The notes under the pieces: model-generated
Database searches by the model: none
What the model was told of the DNA's origin: nothing
What the model saw: only the letters and a program-made list of their open reading frames with translations
Position numbers and translations under genes: made by a program
Part shown: one piece after another, positions 1-9,234 of the stretch
Layout of the letters: each line of letters begins with the position of its first letter
How positions within the stretch are numbered: the stretch's first letter is position 1
NCBI GenBank assembly: GCA_043720875.1
Contig: JAYSRU010000132.1
Coordinates: forward strand, 1-39,577
DNA from: JAYSRU01 sp043720875
GTDB taxonomy: Bacteria > Bacteroidota > Bacteroidia > Flavobacteriales_D > Crocinitomicaceae
Direction of reading: 5' to 3'
Length of the DNA stretch: 39,577 bases

Positions 1-848
1 AAATATTGGTACGTTTCTCTAATATCAATGGGTGTATCAATAAATTCTATGTCCACTGTTTTGTTCAATGCATGAAACGTATTGGTAGCTAAGTCTAAAA
101 ACGTTCGTGCTATCCCCGAACCTAAGTTATAAATCCCGGATTCTACGGTATTGTTTTTCAGAAACAAACACACATTGACCAAATCTTTTACATATACAAA
201 ATCGCGCAATTGCCCACCATCACTATAATTTGGGTTATGTGAACGAAACAATTTCATGCTGCCTTTTGTTTCAATTTGATTAAAGGCATGAAAAATAACC
301 GAAGCCATTCTTCCCTTGTGAAATTCATTTGGCCCATAAACATTAAAAAATTTCAATCCAGCCCAAAAAACAGGTTTTTGCTCTTGCAGCAACGCCCATT
401 TATCAAAATCATTTTTAGAATCTCCGTAAGGATTTAGCGGTTTTAATGAAGGAATAAGTGCGTGATCGTCTTTGTACCCAAACTCCCCTAAACCATAGGT
501 TGCCGCAGAACTTGCATAAACCAAAGGAACACCAAATTCAATGCACTTTTGCCAAACCATTTTAGAATAATTCAAGTTCAACTCGTTAAACAAAGCAACA
601 TTCATTTCGGTTGTATCCGTGCGTGCACCAATATGATATACAAAAGAAATCTGGTTGCCATTTTCTTGAAACCATGCCTCAAAAACACTTCGCTCAACCT
701 TAAATAAAAGCTTTTTTCCTTCTAAATTTTGTTCCTTTTCATGTATAGTAAAATCATCCACTGCAACAATATCTGTAATTCCTTCTTGGTTCAATTTTGA
801 AATCAAACAACTTCCAATAAAACCAGCGGCACCCGTAACAACAATCAT
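1..848 (-). CDS. hldD: ADP-L-glycero-D-manno-heptose 6-epimerase, C-terminus cut by window edge
   Basis: I translated this frame by hand: it opens at an ATG (846-848, read leftward) and runs off the window after 282 residues, so about 30-40 C-terminal residues are missing compared with the usual 310-330. It is an extended short-chain dehydrogenase. The Rossmann motif GAAGFIG is at residues 6-12, the SSAATYG strand at 113-119, and the catalytic pair Tyr141/Lys145 lies in YGDSK. A second lysine, Lys178 in HKGRMAS, matches the additional catalytic lysine of the HldD family. The family epimerises ADP-D-glycero- to ADP-L-glycero-manno-heptose for the lipopolysaccharide inner core. It is divergent from the sugar-nucleotide operon starting at 940, which fits an envelope-polysaccharide locus. 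Function is assigned from family motifs; I am fairly sure. Confidence 0.9.
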   Translation of the reverse strand, partial: MIVVTGAAGFIGSCLISKLNQEGITDIVAVDDFTIHEKEQNLEGKKLLFKVERSVFEAWFQENGNQISFVYHIGARTDTTEMNVALFNELNLNYSKMVWQKCIEFGVPLVYASSAATYGLGEFGYKDDHALIPSLKPLNPYGDSKNDFDKWALLQEQKPVFWAGLKFFNVYGPNEFHKGRMASVIFHAFNQIETKGSMKLFRSHNPNYSDGGQLRDFVYVKDLVNVCLFLKNNTVESGIYNLGSGIARTFLDLATNTFHALNKTVDIEFIDTPIDIRETYQY

Positions 849-863
849 TCTATTTATTTTTGT

Positions 864-871
864 CAAAAGTA
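864..871 (-). promoter_or_regulatory. Candidate -7 box for hldD
   Basis: Read on the minus strand this is TACTTTTG, a full match to the Bacteroidota -7 consensus TAnnTTTG, ending 16 nt before the hldD ATG. I see no clear TTG -33 element at the expected 17-23 nt spacing, so only half of the promoter is supported. Confidence 0.35.
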
Positions 872-877
872 AGAAGA

Positions 878-911
878 TTTGGTCTTATAAACGATACATT
901 GGTTATATTTG
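878..911 (+). promoter_or_regulatory. Promoter of the sugar-nucleotide operon
   Basis: TTTG (878-881) and TATATTTG (904-911) are separated by 22 nt, matching the Bacteroidota sigma-A promoter TTG-N17-23-TAnnTTTG. The start site would fall near 918, giving a leader of about 22 nt to the ATG at 940. It is the only full-consensus promoter I found ahead of the eight genes, whose gaps downstream are overlapping or at most about 11 nt. Confidence 0.6.
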
Positions 912-939
912 ACGTTCGGAAAAAGCGTAAAATATTATT

Positions 940-2067
940 ATGAGAAAAATTCAAATGGTGGACCTCAAATCCCAGTATGAAAAAATTAAACCTGCTGTTG
1001 ACAACGCGATCATGGAAGTTATTGAAACAACCACTTTCATTAATGGTCCAGCAGTTTCCGAATTTCAAAAAGAGTTAGAAAATTACTTAGGCGCTAAACA
1101 CGTTATTCCCTGTGCAAATGGCACAGATGCTCTACAAATTGCTATGATGGCATTGGGTTTAAAACCAGGTGACGAAGTGATTACACCGTCGTACACGTAT
1201 ATTGCAACTACTGAAGTGGTAGCTCTTTTAGGCTTGATTCCTGTTTTTGTAGATGTTCTTCCTGATACTTTTTGTATGGATCCTTCAAAAATTGAAGCTG
1301 TAATCACCTCAAAAACTAAAGCAATTGTACCCGTTCATTTGTACGGCCAAGCTGCGGATATGGACACCATTATGGAAATTGCCAAGAAACATAACTTATT
1401 CGTTATTGAAGATAATGCCCAAGCGATTGGTTGTGATTATCACCATAACGATGGGCGCATTTCTAAAACTGGAACGATTGGAACGATTGGATGTACTTCA
1501 TTTTTTCCATCAAAAAATCTTGGATGTTATGGTGACGGAGGTGCAATTTGCACCAACGATGACGCGCTCGCAAAACAATTGAAAATGGTTGCAAATCACG
1601 GTCAAAGTGTGAAATATGTTCACGATGTGGTTGGTTGCAATTCTCGATTAGACAGTATGCAAGCTGCGGTTTTAAGAATCAAATTGCCCTTATTGGATAG
1701 TTATTGTGACGCGAGGAGAAAAGCTGCCGATTATTACGATAACTTCTTCAAAGAATATCCACAAATTATTACTCCGAAACGTGACCCAAAATCAAAACAT
1801 GCTTTCCATCAATACACTTTACAACTTGACGGACTTGACAGAAAAAGCCTTGTGGATCATTTGAGCAAATTGGATGTTCCTTCAATGGTTTATTATCCAA
1901 GTCCTGCGCATAAGCAAGGTATGTTTGCTTCATTCGAGTTAGGTGAACTAGATTTACCTGTAACAGAATGGTTAACATCACGAGTGATTTCATTACCAAT
2001 GCATACAGAATTAGATGAAGAACAGCTTCACTACATTTGCTCATCACTAGTTTCTTTTCTTAAATAA
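940..2067 (+). CDS. wbpE: DegT/DnrJ/EryC1 sugar aminotransferase, WbpE-like
   Basis: This is a PLP-dependent fold-type I aminotransferase acting on a nucleotide 3-keto sugar. The PLP-binding lysine is Lys192 in SFFPSKNLGCYGDGGA, with Asp158 and Gln161 in the EDNAQA motif contacting the cofactor ring. The 375-residue length is close to P. aeruginosa WbpE. In the WbpABED pathway this enzyme transfers an amino group from glutamate to C3 of UDP-2-acetamido-3-keto-glucuronate. The WbpD-, WbpB- and WbpA-type partners in the same operon make that role the best guess. DegT aminotransferases are hard to separate by sequence, so a different keto-sugar substrate is possible. It is the first gene of the operon and the next starts 2 nt after its stop. 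Confidence 0.8.
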   Translation: MRKIQMVDLKSQYEKIKPAVDNAIMEVIETTTFINGPAVSEFQKELENYLGAKHVIPCANGTDALQIAMMALGLKPGDEVITPSYTYIATTEVVALLGLIPVFVDVLPDTFCMDPSKIEAVITSKTKAIVPVHLYGQAADMDTIMEIAKKHNLFVIEDNAQAIGCDYHHNDGRISKTGTIGTIGCTSFFPSKNLGCYGDGGAICTNDDALAKQLKMVANHGQSVKYVHDVVGCNSRLDSMQAAVLRIKLPLLDSYCDARRKAADYYDNFFKEYPQIITPKRDPKSKHAFHQYTLQLDGLDRKSLVDHLSKLDVPSMVYYPSPAHKQGMFASFELGELDLPVTEWLTSRVISLPMHTELDEEQLHYICSSLVSFLK

Positions 2068-2069
2068 AT

Positions 2070-3392
2070 ATGAAGCAAATTGCAGTAATTGGCTCTGGCT
2101 ATGTTGGATTGGTAACCGGGACATGTTTTGCCGAAACAGGTAATCAAGTTTGCTGTGTCGACATTGACCAAGAAAAAGTAAACTTACTAAGAAATGGAAA
2201 GGTTCCAATTTACGAACCCCATCTAGAAAATATTTTTTTACGCAACATAAAAGAAGGACGCTTAACCTTTACAACTTCATTAAAAGAGGCTGTAGACAAA
2301 GCTGACATTGTCTTTCTTGCGCTACCTACTCCACCAAATGAGGATGGATCGGCAGACTTACGTTACGTTTTGGCTGTAGCAGACGAATTAGGTAAAATTA
2401 TGACTTCATTTAAAGTTATAGTAAACAAAAGTACCGTACCTGTTGGCACTGCAGAAAAAGTAACCCAAGCAATTAAAGTAAATGCGACGGTAGATTTCGC
2501 AGTTGTTTCAAATCCAGAATTTTTGCGCGAAGGTTTTGCCATAGATGATTTTTTAAATCCAGACCGTGTTGTAATTGGATCAAGTCATCTAAGAGCTACT
2601 GAAATAATGAAAGAATTATATATTCCCTTCATTAAGGATGGCCACCCATTACTCATTATGGATGAAAAATCTGCTGAGTTAACCAAATATGCAGCAAACT
2701 CTTTTCTGGCAACCAAAATTACATTCATGAATGAGATTGCTAACTTTTGCGAAAAAGTTGGAGCTGATGTCGATCAAGTGCGTATGGGCATCGGAAGTGA
2801 CAATAGAATTGGTCATCGTTTTTTATATCCTGGAATTGGTTTCGGAGGAAGTTGCTTTCCAAAAGATGTACAAGCATTGGTAAACAGCGGAAACGAACAA
2901 GGTTATAACTTCGAAATTATTCAAAGTGTTTTGGATGTAAATGAAAGTCAAAAAAGAGTTTTGTTTAACAAAATCTTGAATCACTACGGAGATTTAAAAG
3001 GAATGAAATTTGCGCTTTGGGGCTTAGCATTCAAACCCGATACAGATGATATTCGTGAAGCTTCCGCATTTAAAATCATTGATTTATTATTGGCAGCAGG
3101 AGCCGCGGTATCCGTTTATGATCCAGAAGCAATTCCAAATACAAAAGCAATCTACGGTAATAAGATACATTACGCAAACTCACAATACGATGCGCTAATG
3201 GAAGCAGATGCTTTATTAATCGTGACTGAATGGATGGCTTTTAAAAATGCTGATTTTGAAATCATCAGAAAAAACTTAAAATCGCCTGTTATTTTTGACG
3301 GTCGAAATATTTACGATTTACCTCAAATGGAAAAGCTGAATTTTTATTACAACTCCATAGGTCGTAAAACTGTATTTCCAAGCAACAACTAA
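2070..3392 (+). CDS. ugd: UDP-glucose 6-dehydrogenase
   Basis: This cytosolic NAD-dependent enzyme oxidises UDP-glucose twice at C6 to UDP-glucuronate. The N-terminal Rossmann motif [10 protein letters not shown] begins at residue 8. The central helix carries [10 protein letters not shown] with Lys206 and Asn210, and the nucleophile Cys262 sits in [10 protein letters not shown]. The C-terminal UDP-binding domain includes [15 protein letters not shown]. At 440 residues it is full length. It directly precedes a UDP-glucuronate decarboxylase, so a route UDP-Glc to UDP-GlcA to UDP-xylose is encoded by two adjacent genes with 2-nt gaps. It differs from the second 6-dehydrogenase of the operon (5977), which is the UDP-N-acetylhexosamine type. 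Confidence 0.93.
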   Translation: MKQIAVIGSGYVGLVTGTCFAETGNQVCCVDIDQEKVNLLRNGKVPIYEPHLENIFLRNIKEGRLTFTTSLKEAVDKADIVFLALPTPPNEDGSADLRYVLAVADELGKIMTSFKVIVNKSTVPVGTAEKVTQAIKVNATVDFAVVSNPEFLREGFAIDDFLNPDRVVIGSSHLRATEIMKELYIPFIKDGHPLLIMDEKSAELTKYAANSFLATKITFMNEIANFCEKVGADVDQVRMGIGSDNRIGHRFLYPGIGFGGSCFPKDVQALVNSGNEQGYNFEIIQSVLDVNESQKRVLFNKILNHYGDLKGMKFALWGLAFKPDTDDIREASAFKIIDLLLAAGAAVSVYDPEAIPNTKAIYGNKIHYANSQYDALMEADALLIVTEWMAFKNADFEIIRKNLKSPVIFDGRNIYDLPQMEKLNFYYNSIGRKTVFPSNN

Positions 3393-3394
3393 AA

Positions 3395-4387
3395 ATGGAA
3401 CAAAAAAGAATACTTATTACTGGAGCAGCAGGTTTTTTAGGCTCTCATCTTTGCGATCGTTTTGTGAAAGAAGGATATCACGTTATTGCGATGGATAACT
3501 TAATCACCGGTAGACTGAAAAACATAGAACACCTATTTCCTTTATCCAATTTCGAATTCTATAACCACGACGTCAGTAAATTTATTCATGTCCCAGGAAA
3601 ACTAGACTACATCCTTCACTTTGCTTCGCCTGCTAGTCCAATAGATTATTTAAAAATTCCAATTCAAACCTTAAAAGTTGGGTCACTCGGAATTCATAAT
3701 TGTTTAGGTTTAGCCAAGGTAAAGAGCGCAAGAGTACTGATTGCTTCAACTTCTGAAGTGTATGGAGACCCAACCGTTCACCCGCAAACCGAAGAATATT
3801 GGGGTAATGTAAATCCAGTTGGTCCGCGTGGAGTTTACGATGAAGCAAAACGTTTTCAAGAGGCAATGACCATGGCTTATCACACTTTTCATCAGGTTGA
3901 AACACGTATAATTCGTATTTTCAATACCTACGGACCTAGAATGCGACTGAATGACGGCAGAGTTTTACCTGCTTTTATCGGTCAAGCTTTACGCGGTGAA
4001 GATATTACCATATTTGGAGATGGATCTCAAACGCGCTCTTTTTGCTATGTTGACGATTTAGTAGAAGGAATTTTCAGACTTTTATTATCCGACTATCATT
4101 TACCCGTAAATGTTGGTAATCCTGATGAAATTTCAATCAGTGATTTTGCAGAAGAAATAATTAAATTGACCGGTACAGATCAAAAAGTGGTTTACCATGA
4201 CTTACCTGTGAATGACCCCAAGCAAAGACAACCAGACATCACGAAAGCGAGAGCATTGCTGAACTGGGAACCGAAAATTGATAGAAAAGAAGGTTTAAAA
4301 AGGACGTATGCTTACTTTTTATCCCTAAGCGAAGAAGAATTACACCACAAGGATCATAACGACTTTGAAAAATACATTACACGATGA
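3395..4387 (+). CDS. uxs: UDP-glucuronate decarboxylase (UDP-xylose synthase)
   Basis: This NAD-dependent extended short-chain dehydrogenase would convert UDP-glucuronate to UDP-xylose with loss of CO2. Visible features are the GAAGFLG motif at residues 10-16, the signature STSEVYGDP at 118-126 with the active-site Thr and Glu, and [14 protein letters not shown] with Tyr148/Lys152. The C-terminal [16 protein letters not shown] element is typical of UXS. The length of 330 fits the bacterial family, and it has no N-terminal membrane anchor. It follows ugd, its expected substrate source, and its TGA overlaps the next ATG as ATGA, suggesting translational coupling. An alternative nucleotide-sugar epimerase function is less likely because of the STSEVYGDP and [11 protein letters not shown] signatures. 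Confidence 0.88.
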   Translation: MEQKRILITGAAGFLGSHLCDRFVKEGYHVIAMDNLITGRLKNIEHLFPLSNFEFYNHDVSKFIHVPGKLDYILHFASPASPIDYLKIPIQTLKVGSLGIHNCLGLAKVKSARVLIASTSEVYGDPTVHPQTEEYWGNVNPVGPRGVYDEAKRFQEAMTMAYHTFHQVETRIIRIFNTYGPRMRLNDGRVLPAFIGQALRGEDITIFGDGSQTRSFCYVDDLVEGIFRLLLSDYHLPVNVGNPDEISISDFAEEIIKLTGTDQKVVYHDLPVNDPKQRQPDITKARALLNWEPKIDRKEGLKRTYAYFLSLSEEELHHKDHNDFEKYITR

Positions 4388-4962
4388 AGAATTATTTCGC
4401 ACATGAAACTGCATTTGTAGACGAAGGATGCTCTATTGCCGACGGTGTAAAAATTTGGCACTTTAGTCACATTATGCCTAATTGTGTGATTGGAGAAAAC
4501 TGTAACATTGGTCAGAACGTAGTTATTTCGCCAGATGTCATTTTAGGCCGCAATGTCAAAATACAAAACAACGTTTCAATCTATACCGGAGTAATCTGTG
4601 AAGATGATGTATTCCTTGGTCCTTCTATGGTATTTACGAACGTCATTAATCCGAGAAGTGCCGTAAATAGAAAAGCGGAATACGCCCAAACTATTGTTCG
4701 TAAAGGAGCCTCTATTGGTGCAAACGCGACAATTGTATGTGGTCATGACATCGGAGAATACGCATTTATTGGCGCAGGGGCGGTAGTTACCAAACATGTT
4801 CCTAACTTCGCATTGGTAGTTGGAAACCCAGCACGCCAAATGGGATGGGTGAGCGAATACGGTCACCGACTCACATTTAGTGCAGAAGGAATTGCGATTT
4901 GCCCAGAAACAAAGGATCAATATCAATTAGAGAACAATACAGTATCAAAAATTAAAGCATGA
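4384..4962 (+). CDS. wbpD: Left-handed beta-helix N-acetyltransferase, WbpD-like
   Basis: The protein has 192 residues, nearly identical in length to P. aeruginosa WbpD. It is built of hexapeptide repeats (for example [16 protein letters not shown] and [20 protein letters not shown]) that form a left-handed beta-helix, usually a trimer. WbpD uses acetyl-CoA to acetylate the 3-amino group of UDP-2-acetamido-3-amino-glucuronate. The [14 protein letters not shown] segment and the C-terminal [16 protein letters not shown] tail are characteristic of this acyltransferase group. The start overlaps the uxs stop (ATGA) and its own stop overlaps the next start in the same way. Substrate identity is inferred from the WbpB-, WbpE- and WbpA-type neighbours. 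Confidence 0.85.
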   Translation: MKNYFAHETAFVDEGCSIADGVKIWHFSHIMPNCVIGENCNIGQNVVISPDVILGRNVKIQNNVSIYTGVICEDDVFLGPSMVFTNVINPRSAVNRKAEYAQTIVRKGASIGANATIVCGHDIGEYAFIGAGAVVTKHVPNFALVVGNPARQMGWVSEYGHRLTFSAEGIAICPETKDQYQLENNTVSKIKA

Positions 4963-5996
4963 TTGCAGAAGATAAAAAAGTAAAATTCGCAGTTGTTGGT
5001 TGTGGCCACATTGGTAAACGCCACGCGGAAATGATTCAACGCCATCCTGAAGCTGAACTAGTAGCTTTAGTTGACGTGAGAACCGAAGAAGAATGTGCTG
5101 TCAAAGATTTTGGTGTGAAATTTTTCAACACAATGGAAGAAATGATCGCATCAGGTTTGGATATTGATGTTGTAAACATCTGCACACCCAATGGACTACA
5201 TGCAGAACAAAGCATCTTAGCATTAGCCAATAAGAAGCATATTGTTTGTGAGAAACCTATGGGTTTAACGAAAGATAGCTGTGAGCAATTAATTTTCAAA
5301 GCCTTGCAAATGTCGCGTCAAGTATTTTGTGTGATGCAAAATCGTTATTCGCCACCTTCTGAGTGGATAAAATCAATTGTTGAAAACGGAACACTAGGTG
5401 ACACGTTAATGGTACAATTAAATTGTTATTGGAACCGCGACGCACGGTATTATAAAAAAGGAGGATGGAAAGGTTCTAATGAACTAGACGGAGGAACTTT
5501 ATTTACCCAATTCTCACATTTTATTGACATCATGTATTGGCTTTTTGGCGACATCGATAACATTCAAGGTAAATTTGCTGATTTTAGCCACAAAGACTTA
5601 ACTGCTTTTGAAGATTCTGGCTTCATAAACTTTGATTTTATGAACGGCGGAATGGGTTCAATTAATTATTCAACCGCTGTTGTTGACCAAAACCTAGAAA
5701 GTTCGATGACCATCATTGGATCGAAAGGTAGTGTGAAAATTGGCGGACAATACATGAATGAAGTTGAGGTTTGTAATATCCCTGGATATACCATGCCTGA
5801 ATTGCGACCTTCAAATCCTGCAAATGATTATGGCTTGTACAAAGGATCGGCAGCAAATCACCATCACATTATTGAAAATGTTGTGGACACATTAAAAGGA
5901 AGAACCACTGCAACAACAAACGCCCTTGAGGGATTGAAAGTTGTAGATATTATAGAACGAATTTACAAAATAAGAGATGAACAAGTTAATTTATAA
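4959..5996 (+). CDS. wbpB: Gfo/Idh/MocA oxidoreductase, WbpB-like
   Basis: This is an NAD(P)-dependent oxidoreductase of the Gfo/Idh/MocA family, 345 residues. The dinucleotide motif GCGHIG is at 14-19. CEKPMGLT carries the family EKP motif (Glu98-Lys99-Pro100). The second-domain motif DGGTLFTQFSHFIDIMYW contains the conserved His187 and Asp190. In the Wbp pathway this enzyme oxidises C3 of UDP-GlcNAcA, making the substrate for the aminotransferase encoded at 940; in P. aeruginosa the two act as a coupled pair that recycles NAD using 2-oxoglutarate. It starts with an ATGA overlap to wbpD, and its 3' end overlaps the next gene by 20 nt. Confidence 0.85.
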   Translation: MIAEDKKVKFAVVGCGHIGKRHAEMIQRHPEAELVALVDVRTEEECAVKDFGVKFFNTMEEMIASGLDIDVVNICTPNGLHAEQSILALANKKHIVCEKPMGLTKDSCEQLIFKALQMSRQVFCVMQNRYSPPSEWIKSIVENGTLGDTLMVQLNCYWNRDARYYKKGGWKGSNELDGGTLFTQFSHFIDIMYWLFGDIDNIQGKFADFSHKDLTAFEDSGFINFDFMNGGMGSINYSTAVVDQNLESSMTIIGSKGSVKIGGQYMNEVEVCNIPGYTMPELRPSNPANDYGLYKGSAANHHHIIENVVDTLKGRTTATTNALEGLKVVDIIERIYKIRDEQVNL

Positions 5997-7281
5997 CGAT
6001 TTAGTTGCCAAAAACAAAAAGCTGGCAGTAGTTGGCCTAGGTTATGTTGGATTACCAATTGCTTTAGAATTTGCTAGAAAAATTAAGGTAGTAGGTTTCG
6101 ATATTAACCAAGCACGTGTTGATTTAATGCGTAGCAATAACGACCCGAGTAACGAACTTGAATCATCTGCATTCGATGGTTGTGATATTACCTTCACTGC
6201 GAATCCTGAAGAAATGAAGGATGTGAATTTCTTTGTAATTGCCGTTCCGACACCAATTGACGAACACAACTTACCTAACTTACGCCCTTTATTGGGTGCG
6301 AGTGAAACCGTTGGAAAGGTATTGAAGAAAGGCGATTACGTCGTTTTCGAATCTACCGTTTATCCTGGCTGTACGGAAGAAGATTGTATTCCAGTTCTTG
6401 AAAAATTTTCAGGGTTGAAATTTATGGAAGATTTTCAAGTTGGATATTCTCCGGAAAGAATTAATCCGGGAGACAAGGAGCACACTTTACAAAATGTAAT
6501 TAAAGTAGTTTCAGGATGTTGTGATGTATCACTTGATGAAATTGCAAAAACATACAAACTTGTAGTTCATGCAGGAGTTCACCGTGCATCATGTATCAAG
6601 GTTGCAGAAGCAGCTAAGATTATTGAAAACACGCAACGTGATGTAAACATTGCTTTGATCAATGAGTTGTCAATTATTTTTTCTCGTCTAAAAATCAATA
6701 CCTATGATGTTTTAGAAGCAGCGGGTACAAAATGGAATTTCTTAAGATTCTCGCCGGGTTTGGTAGGAGGCCATTGTATTGGAGTTGATCCTTACTATTT
6801 AACTTACAAAGCGGCTCAAGCAGATTACCATGCGCAAATCATTACTTCTGGTAGATTTGTAAACGATTCAATGGGGTTTTACATTGGAAAACAAGCTGTT
6901 AAGAAATTAATCAAACGAGGTGTAAACATTGGTGCTGCAAAAGTATTGGTAATGGGAAGCACTTTTAAGGAAGATGTTAGTGACATTAGAAACTCAAAAG
7001 TAATTGATGTAATTAACGAGCTAAAATCATTCGAGGTTACTGTAGATATTATTGATCCTCATGCCTCTTCTTCTGAAATGGAACATGAATATGGCGTAAA
7101 ATTAGTAGCGCAAGCGGCTAATGATTATGACGCTGTTGTTCTAGCTGTGAGTCATAGAGAATACATCAAATTACAAGAATCTGATTTCAAAAAATTACTA
7201 AAAAATGGAGACGGATTGTTTGTTGACATAAAAGGTGTTTTTAAGGACAGAATCAAAGATTTAGAGTACTGGAGTTTATAA
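5977..7281 (+). CDS. wbpA: UDP-N-acetylglucosamine 6-dehydrogenase, WbpA/TviB type
   Basis: This is a nucleotide-sugar dehydrogenase of 434 residues. The NAD motif GLGYVGLP is at 20-27, FESTVYPGCTEEDC at 124-137, KVAEAAKIIENTQRDVNIAL in the central helix, and the nucleophile Cys267 in GGHCIGVDPYYL. These are the hallmarks of the TviB/WbpA branch, which oxidises UDP-GlcNAc (or GalNAc) to the uronate, rather than of UDP-glucose dehydrogenase. It would supply UDP-GlcNAcA to the WbpB-, E- and D-like enzymes of the operon. The chosen ATG overlaps the wbpB coding end by 20 nt; the next in-frame methionine is far inside the fold, so the overlap is probably real. GlcNAc versus GalNAc specificity cannot be read from sequence alone. 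Confidence 0.86.
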   Translation: MNKLIYNDLVAKNKKLAVVGLGYVGLPIALEFARKIKVVGFDINQARVDLMRSNNDPSNELESSAFDGCDITFTANPEEMKDVNFFVIAVPTPIDEHNLPNLRPLLGASETVGKVLKKGDYVVFESTVYPGCTEEDCIPVLEKFSGLKFMEDFQVGYSPERINPGDKEHTLQNVIKVVSGCCDVSLDEIAKTYKLVVHAGVHRASCIKVAEAAKIIENTQRDVNIALINELSIIFSRLKINTYDVLEAAGTKWNFLRFSPGLVGGHCIGVDPYYLTYKAAQADYHAQIITSGRFVNDSMGFYIGKQAVKKLIKRGVNIGAAKVLVMGSTFKEDVSDIRNSKVIDVINELKSFEVTVDIIDPHASSSEMEHEYGVKLVAQAANDYDAVVLAVSHREYIKLQESDFKKLLKNGDGLFVDIKGVFKDRIKDLEYWSL

Positions 7282-7290
7282 TTGAAGTAT

Positions 7291-8352
7291 ATGTCAAGTT
7301 TTGAGAAACATATTTTAATAACAGGTGGTGCCGGATTTATTGGCTCACATGTTGTGCGTTTATTCGTAAATAAGTATCCGAAATACAAAATCATTAACCT
7401 CGACAACCTGACCTATGCCGCGAATTTAGAGAACCTCAAAGACGTTGAATCCGCAGCAAATTACACATTTCTAAAAGCAGATATTTGCGACGCTAATCTT
7501 ACTATGATTCTTGCACCATTTGCAATAACCGACATCATACATTTGGCTGCAGAATCACATGTTGATAGAAGTATTTCTGACCCGCTTGCCTTTGTGAAAA
7601 CAAATGTTTTAGGAACAGCGCAATTATTAGATTTTGCCAGAAACAGTTGGAAAGAAGATTATACAAAGCATCTATTTTACCACGTTTCTACAGACGAAGT
7701 ATATGGAAGTCTTGGCGAAACCGGTTTGTTTACTGAAACTACGCCTTATGATCCAAGAAGTCCGTATTCTGCATCCAAGGCAAGCTCAGATCACATGGTG
7801 CGTGCTTATGCCCATACGTTTAAGTTGGAAACCGTTATTTCTAACTGCAGTAACAATTATGGTTCACACCAATTTCCTGAAAAACTTATCCCATTATTGA
7901 TAAAAAACTGCCAACAAAATTTACCACTTCCTATTTATGGAACTGGAGAAAATGTGAGAGATTGGTTATGGGTTGAAGATCATGCTACTGCTATTGACAC
8001 CATCTTTCATAATGGGATGGTTAATGAAACGTACAACATTGGAGGTCTTAATGAATGGCGAAACATCGATTTAGTTCACTTATTGTGCAATTTAGTTGAT
8101 TCAAAACTACACCGTCCAAAGGGAACATCGAATGCGCTGATTGAATTCGTTGGTGATCGTCAAGGGCACGACGCACGTTATGCTATTGATGCAAGCAAAT
8201 TAAAAACGGCATTGAATTGGAATCCAAGCATACAATTTGAAGAAGGTCTTTCCGCAACCATTGATTGGTATTTATCCAATCCTCAATGGATAGAACAAGT
8301 AACCTCTGGTGATTACACCAACTATTATCAAGCACAATACAATAATCGTTGA
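7291..8352 (+). CDS. rfbB: dTDP-glucose 4,6-dehydratase
   Basis: This NAD-dependent short-chain dehydrogenase converts dTDP-glucose to dTDP-4-keto-6-deoxyglucose, the branch point to rhamnose, fucosamine-type and other deoxysugars. GGAGFIG is at residues 12-18, the STDEVYG motif at 133-139 carries Thr134-Asp135-Glu136, and PYSASKASSDH carries Tyr159/Lys163. The NCSNNYGSHQFPEKLIP segment is typical of RmlB. I use the ATG at 7291 (353 residues); an in-frame TTG at 7282 abuts the previous stop but adds only three residues and is a poorer start. No rfbA, rfbC or rfbD partner is in the window, so the dTDP-glucose supply and the final sugar must be encoded elsewhere. Confidence 0.92.
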   Translation: MSSFEKHILITGGAGFIGSHVVRLFVNKYPKYKIINLDNLTYAANLENLKDVESAANYTFLKADICDANLTMILAPFAITDIIHLAAESHVDRSISDPLAFVKTNVLGTAQLLDFARNSWKEDYTKHLFYHVSTDEVYGSLGETGLFTETTPYDPRSPYSASKASSDHMVRAYAHTFKLETVISNCSNNYGSHQFPEKLIPLLIKNCQQNLPLPIYGTGENVRDWLWVEDHATAIDTIFHNGMVNETYNIGGLNEWRNIDLVHLLCNLVDSKLHRPKGTSNALIEFVGDRQGHDARYAIDASKLKTALNWNPSIQFEEGLSATIDWYLSNPQWIEQVTSGDYTNYYQAQYNNR

Positions 8353-8363
8353 CCTAGCTTACG

Positions 8364-9107
8364 ATGTCATTATTAAAGAAACTATTCGGTAAAGCAAACA
8401 CTCCATTCGACTTTTCTAGCCTAGGAGTTGATGTGCACAATCATTTTTTACCGAGCATTGATGATGGTGCCCAAACCATTGCGCAATCCATCGAAATGCT
8501 TAAGAAAATGCAGCAACTAGGTTATCGCAAAATAGTAATGACCCCACACATCTATCCGGGGCTGTATGAGAATGATAAAGATTCAATTTTAGCAGCATTC
8601 GAGCGGGTAATCAAAGAACAACATCAGTTTCCGTTACTCAAACTCAATTATGCCGCCGAATACTACTTTGAAGAAAGTTTGTTCGATAAAATTACGCAGA
8701 AAGAATTACTGACATTTTATGGTAATCATGTGTTATTCGAATTTTCGTTTCAAAATAAACCAAACCGAATTGATGATTTGATTTTTGAACTCAATACTAA
8801 CGGCTACACCGGAGTATTAGCGCATGTAGAAAGATATCCATATCTATTTGGCAAATTAGAAGAGGTACAAACTTATCGTGAACGCGGAATATTGATCCAG
8901 TTAAACTTGAGTTCACTTTCTGGCCGCTACGGACCAGGCGTAAAAAAACAAGCAGAACAACTAATAGCATACAAACTAGTGGACTTAGTAAGCACCGATG
9001 CACATAGAATAGATCATGTTGAATTATTGGAGCGCATTCAAGATTCGAGCTATCTCACTAAACTTATGAAGCTTCCACTCAAAAATTTCGATTGGAAGTC
9101 TAAATAA
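8364..9107 (+). CDS. CpsB/CapC (YwqE)-type PHP-fold tyrosine-protein phosphatase
   Basis: This 247-residue protein has a polymerase/histidinol-phosphatase (PHP) domain. Metal-ligand motifs are visible in order: DVHNHFLPSIDDGA (Asp23, His25, His27, Asp33, Asp34), MTPH near 59-62, LAHVERYPY near the middle and STDAHR near the C-terminus. CpsB, CapC and YwqE are metal-dependent phosphatases that dephosphorylate bacterial tyrosine kinases controlling polysaccharide chain export. As the last gene of a sugar-nucleotide operon, 11 nt after rfbB, it most likely regulates polymer assembly. The cognate tyrosine kinase is not in the window. No convincing plus-strand terminator follows. Confidence 0.82.
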   Translation: MSLLKKLFGKANTPFDFSSLGVDVHNHFLPSIDDGAQTIAQSIEMLKKMQQLGYRKIVMTPHIYPGLYENDKDSILAAFERVIKEQHQFPLLKLNYAAEYYFEESLFDKITQKELLTFYGNHVLFEFSFQNKPNRIDDLIFELNTNGYTGVLAHVERYPYLFGKLEEVQTYRERGILIQLNLSSLSGRYGPGVKKQAEQLIAYKLVDLVSTDAHRIDHVELLERIQDSSYLTKLMKLPLKNFDWKSK

Positions 9108-9180
9108 AACTTTTAATTTCTTCTTTCATTATCCTTGTGTCATCGATAATGCAGCTGTACCGTTTTAAAATATTATAGAC

Positions 9181-9214
9181 AAAAAAAAGCCCTAAACTTT
9201 TCAGTTTAGGGCTT
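9181..9214 (-). terminator. Rho-independent terminator of the 9235-11076 gene
   Basis: A perfect stem pairs AAGCCCTAAACT (9187-9198) with AGTTTAGGGCTT (9203-9214) around a 4-nt loop. On the minus strand it is followed by a run of eight T (plus-strand A at 9181-9188). It lies about 20 nt past the stop of the secreted-protein gene. The plus-strand side has no T run, so it is not a good terminator for the sugar operon. Confidence 0.85.
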
Positions 9215-9234
9215 CAATAATTTACTAATTCAAA

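Noticed and set aside
7282..7290. TTG at 7282 as the start of rfbB, directly after the previous stop
   Set aside because: It adds only three residues; the ATG at 7291 gives the usual distance to the GGAGFIG motif.
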